From the NCBI GenBank assembly GCA_025996865.1, contig BNTV01000129.1, positions 1-12,709 of the forward strand: a DNA stretch of 12,709 nt. Direction: 5' to 3'. The translations under genes were made by a program, and so were the position numbers. The DNA is from Bacteroidia bacterium (GTDB lineage: Bacteria > Bacteroidota > Bacteroidia > Bacteroidales > Azobacteroidaceae). Under the pieces are notes generated by a model. The model did no database searches and was not told where the DNA came from. It was given only the letters and a program-made list of their open reading frames with translations. This document shows, piece after piece, positions 11,746 through 12,709 of the stretch (positions are counted from its first letter, which is position 1; each line of letters opens with the position of its first letter).

Positions 11746-12435
11746 ATGAAACACTTTATTTTCTATTTATTCGCTTTATGCGTATGTGGTTCCTCAACGC
11801 TTCATGCACAGGACAACCAACTCACTGCCAAAGAAAAGAAGGCAGGCTGGATATTGCTGTTTAACGGCAAAGACTATGACGGATGGATCAATAACAACGG
11901 AAATCCTGTAACCGCACAAGTTGAAGACGGCGCCATGCAAACCTACAAGTGCGGGGGATACATCCTCACGTACAACAAGCCTTTCGGCGATTTCATCCTG
12001 AAATGCGACGTGAAAATGGATACGGAATGTAATTCCGGAATCTTTCTGAGAATGAGTGACCTGAAAGACCCGGTCAATACGGGTTTTGAGATACAGGTTG
12101 CTACCGAAAACGGGAACGTACACGGTCATGGCGCCCTTTACGACGTCCGTGCTGCTGCCGCCAATGCAGGAAAAGGCGCAGGAAAATGGGATCAGTTCGA
12201 GATCAGATTTACCGGGCAGCGACTTGTAACCCTGCTCAACGGAAAAAAAATCCTTGATGTAAACCTTGCCGAATACACCGAACCGGGCAAACGCGACGTC
12301 GAAGGCAATCACAAATTCATGCTCGACGGAAAGCCCCGGGCTTTGGCCGCATTTTCACAAACAGGATATATCGGATTTCAGGATCATGACCATAAATGTT
12401 GGTATAAAAATGTGAAACTATTACCGTTAAAATAA
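11746..12435 (+). CDS. Secreted DUF1080 (3-keto-glycoside hydrolase family) protein
   Basis: A 229-residue protein with an N-terminal signal peptide (MKHFIFYLFALCVCGSS, cleaved after LHA). No good lipobox is seen, so it is probably a soluble periplasmic protein. Residues about 33-229 match the DUF1080 concanavalin-like beta-jellyroll family (PF06439): WILLFNGKDYDGW, GGYILT, FILKCDVKM, CNSGIFLRM, TGFEIQV, WDQFEIRF, LLNGKKILDV and GYIGFQDHD. Members act on 3-keto sugars produced by Gfo/Idh/MocA-type oxidoreductases, cleaving the glycosidic bond after oxidation. The next gene, 19 bases downstream, is such an oxidoreductase, which supports a joint pathway. The ATG at 11746 is preferred over 11653 because the signal peptide begins there. 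Composition is more GC-rich than the DNA to its left, in keeping with host chromosome. Confidence 0.9.
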   Translation: MKHFIFYLFALCVCGSSTLHAQDNQLTAKEKKAGWILLFNGKDYDGWINNNGNPVTAQVEDGAMQTYKCGGYILTYNKPFGDFILKCDVKMDTECNSGIFLRMSDLKDPVNTGFEIQVATENGNVHGHGALYDVRAAAANAGKGAGKWDQFEIRFTGQRLVTLLNGKKILDVNLAEYTEPGKRDVEGNHKFMLDGKPRALAAFSQTGYIGFQDHDHKCWYKNVKLLPLK

Positions 12436-12454
12436 CAACAAACACTGAATCATC

Positions 12455-12709
12455 ATGACAAATAATAACATTTCACGCCGTCAGTTCATCCGGGCATCGG
12501 CAGCTACCGCCGGTATGTTTTTCATCGTACCGAGTCGGGCAGTGAGCGGACTGGGGCACGTTGCGCCCAGCGACAAACTGAATATCGCCGGTATCGGCGT
12601 AGGAGGCAAAGGCAGCGTCAACCTCCGGAACATGGACTCCCAAAACATCGTCGCCCTCTGCGACATCGACTGGGAATACGCCAAAGGCTGCTTCGAGAAA
12701 TACCCGAAA
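12455..12709 (+). CDS. Tat-exported Gfo/Idh/MocA oxidoreductase (N-terminal part)
   Basis: Eighty-five codons are in the window and the gene continues past the edge. The twin-arginine signal is clear: SRRQFIRASAATAG at residues 7-20 followed by a hydrophobic stretch. The mature part opens with a Rossmann fold: KLNIAGIGVGGKG at about 41-53 is the dinucleotide-binding glycine loop, and VALCDID at about 66-72 ends the second strand with acidic residues that favour NAD. Proteins of this type oxidise sugar hydroxyls with a tightly bound or exported cofactor. With the DUF1080 gene in front it likely forms a two-gene unit for oxidation and cleavage of a glycoside in the periplasm. The substrate cannot be told from this fragment. 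Confidence 0.9.
   Translation, partial: MTNNNISRRQFIRASAATAGMFFIVPSRAVSGLGHVAPSDKLNIAGIGVGGKGSVNLRNMDSQNIVALCDIDWEYAKGCFEKYPK

Noticed and set aside
11794..12312. Minus-strand 172-codon frame opposite the DUF1080 gene
   Set aside because: Fully antisense to a gene with signal peptide and complete family motifs.
12481..12684. Minus-strand frame opposite the oxidoreductase start
   Set aside because: Antisense to a clear Tat signal and Rossmann motif.

Overview
The window looks like accessory DNA from a member of the Bacteroidales, ending in a chromosomal sugar-metabolism locus. The evidence is the AT-rich composition, several upstream regions carrying the Bacteroidetes -7 promoter element TAnnTTTG (TACCTTTG, TATTTTTG, TATCTTTG), a Bacteroidetes-type mobilization module, a calycin-like secreted protein with a C-terminal sorting-type tail, and a DUF1080 plus Gfo/Idh/MocA gene pair. 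No tRNA, rRNA or CRISPR array was seen, and no integrase lies inside the window.

Region 1 (1 to about 4600, genes on the minus strand) is a mobilization/replication module. Read right to left it contains a membrane protein with its own promoter and terminator, then a tightly overlapping set: an excisionase-type HTH protein, a Rep/DnaD-like winged-helix protein, a DnaC/IstB-like ATPase, MobC and a relaxase. A double inverted repeat just upstream of mobC is a good oriT candidate. Upstream of the membrane protein lie direct repeats and a long nested hairpin.

Region 2 (about 4595 to 10753) is a run of minus-strand genes that looks like an integron-type cassette array without an integrase. It contains a type IV AbiE toxin-antitoxin pair (intact antitoxin, dead toxin), a Fic-domain protein with a winged helix, a decayed calycin-like gene, a two-gene unit (a tandem-duplicated 165-residue protein and a 158-residue membrane protein) and a single 268-residue membrane-anchored protein. 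Three large imperfect palindromes (about 5643-5775, 8649-8715, 9778-9908) lie directly downstream of three of these genes. The short sequence just before a unit is the reverse complement of the sequence just after it, and each unit has its own version: GTTGGCAGTA for the 268-residue unit, GTTAGTGGC for the two-gene unit, GTT(T)AGGTGC for the calycin/Fic unit. That is the geometry expected when attC-bearing circles are inserted at a core site. A 5'-truncated IS91-family transposase, the only plus-strand gene here, begins at one of these boundaries. The AbiE unit has lost its 3' end where it meets region 1.

Region 3 (about 10754 to 11650) is decayed DNA. It holds a degenerate relaxase-like C-terminus and two overlapping short frames, and little else. 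Region 4 (11650 to the end, plus strand, more GC-rich) is a probable host locus: a secreted DUF1080 (3-keto-glycoside hydrolase family) protein followed 19 bp later by the start of a Tat-exported Gfo/Idh/MocA oxidoreductase, which is cut by the window edge.

All functional calls rest on motifs and gene order read by eye. No database search was run.
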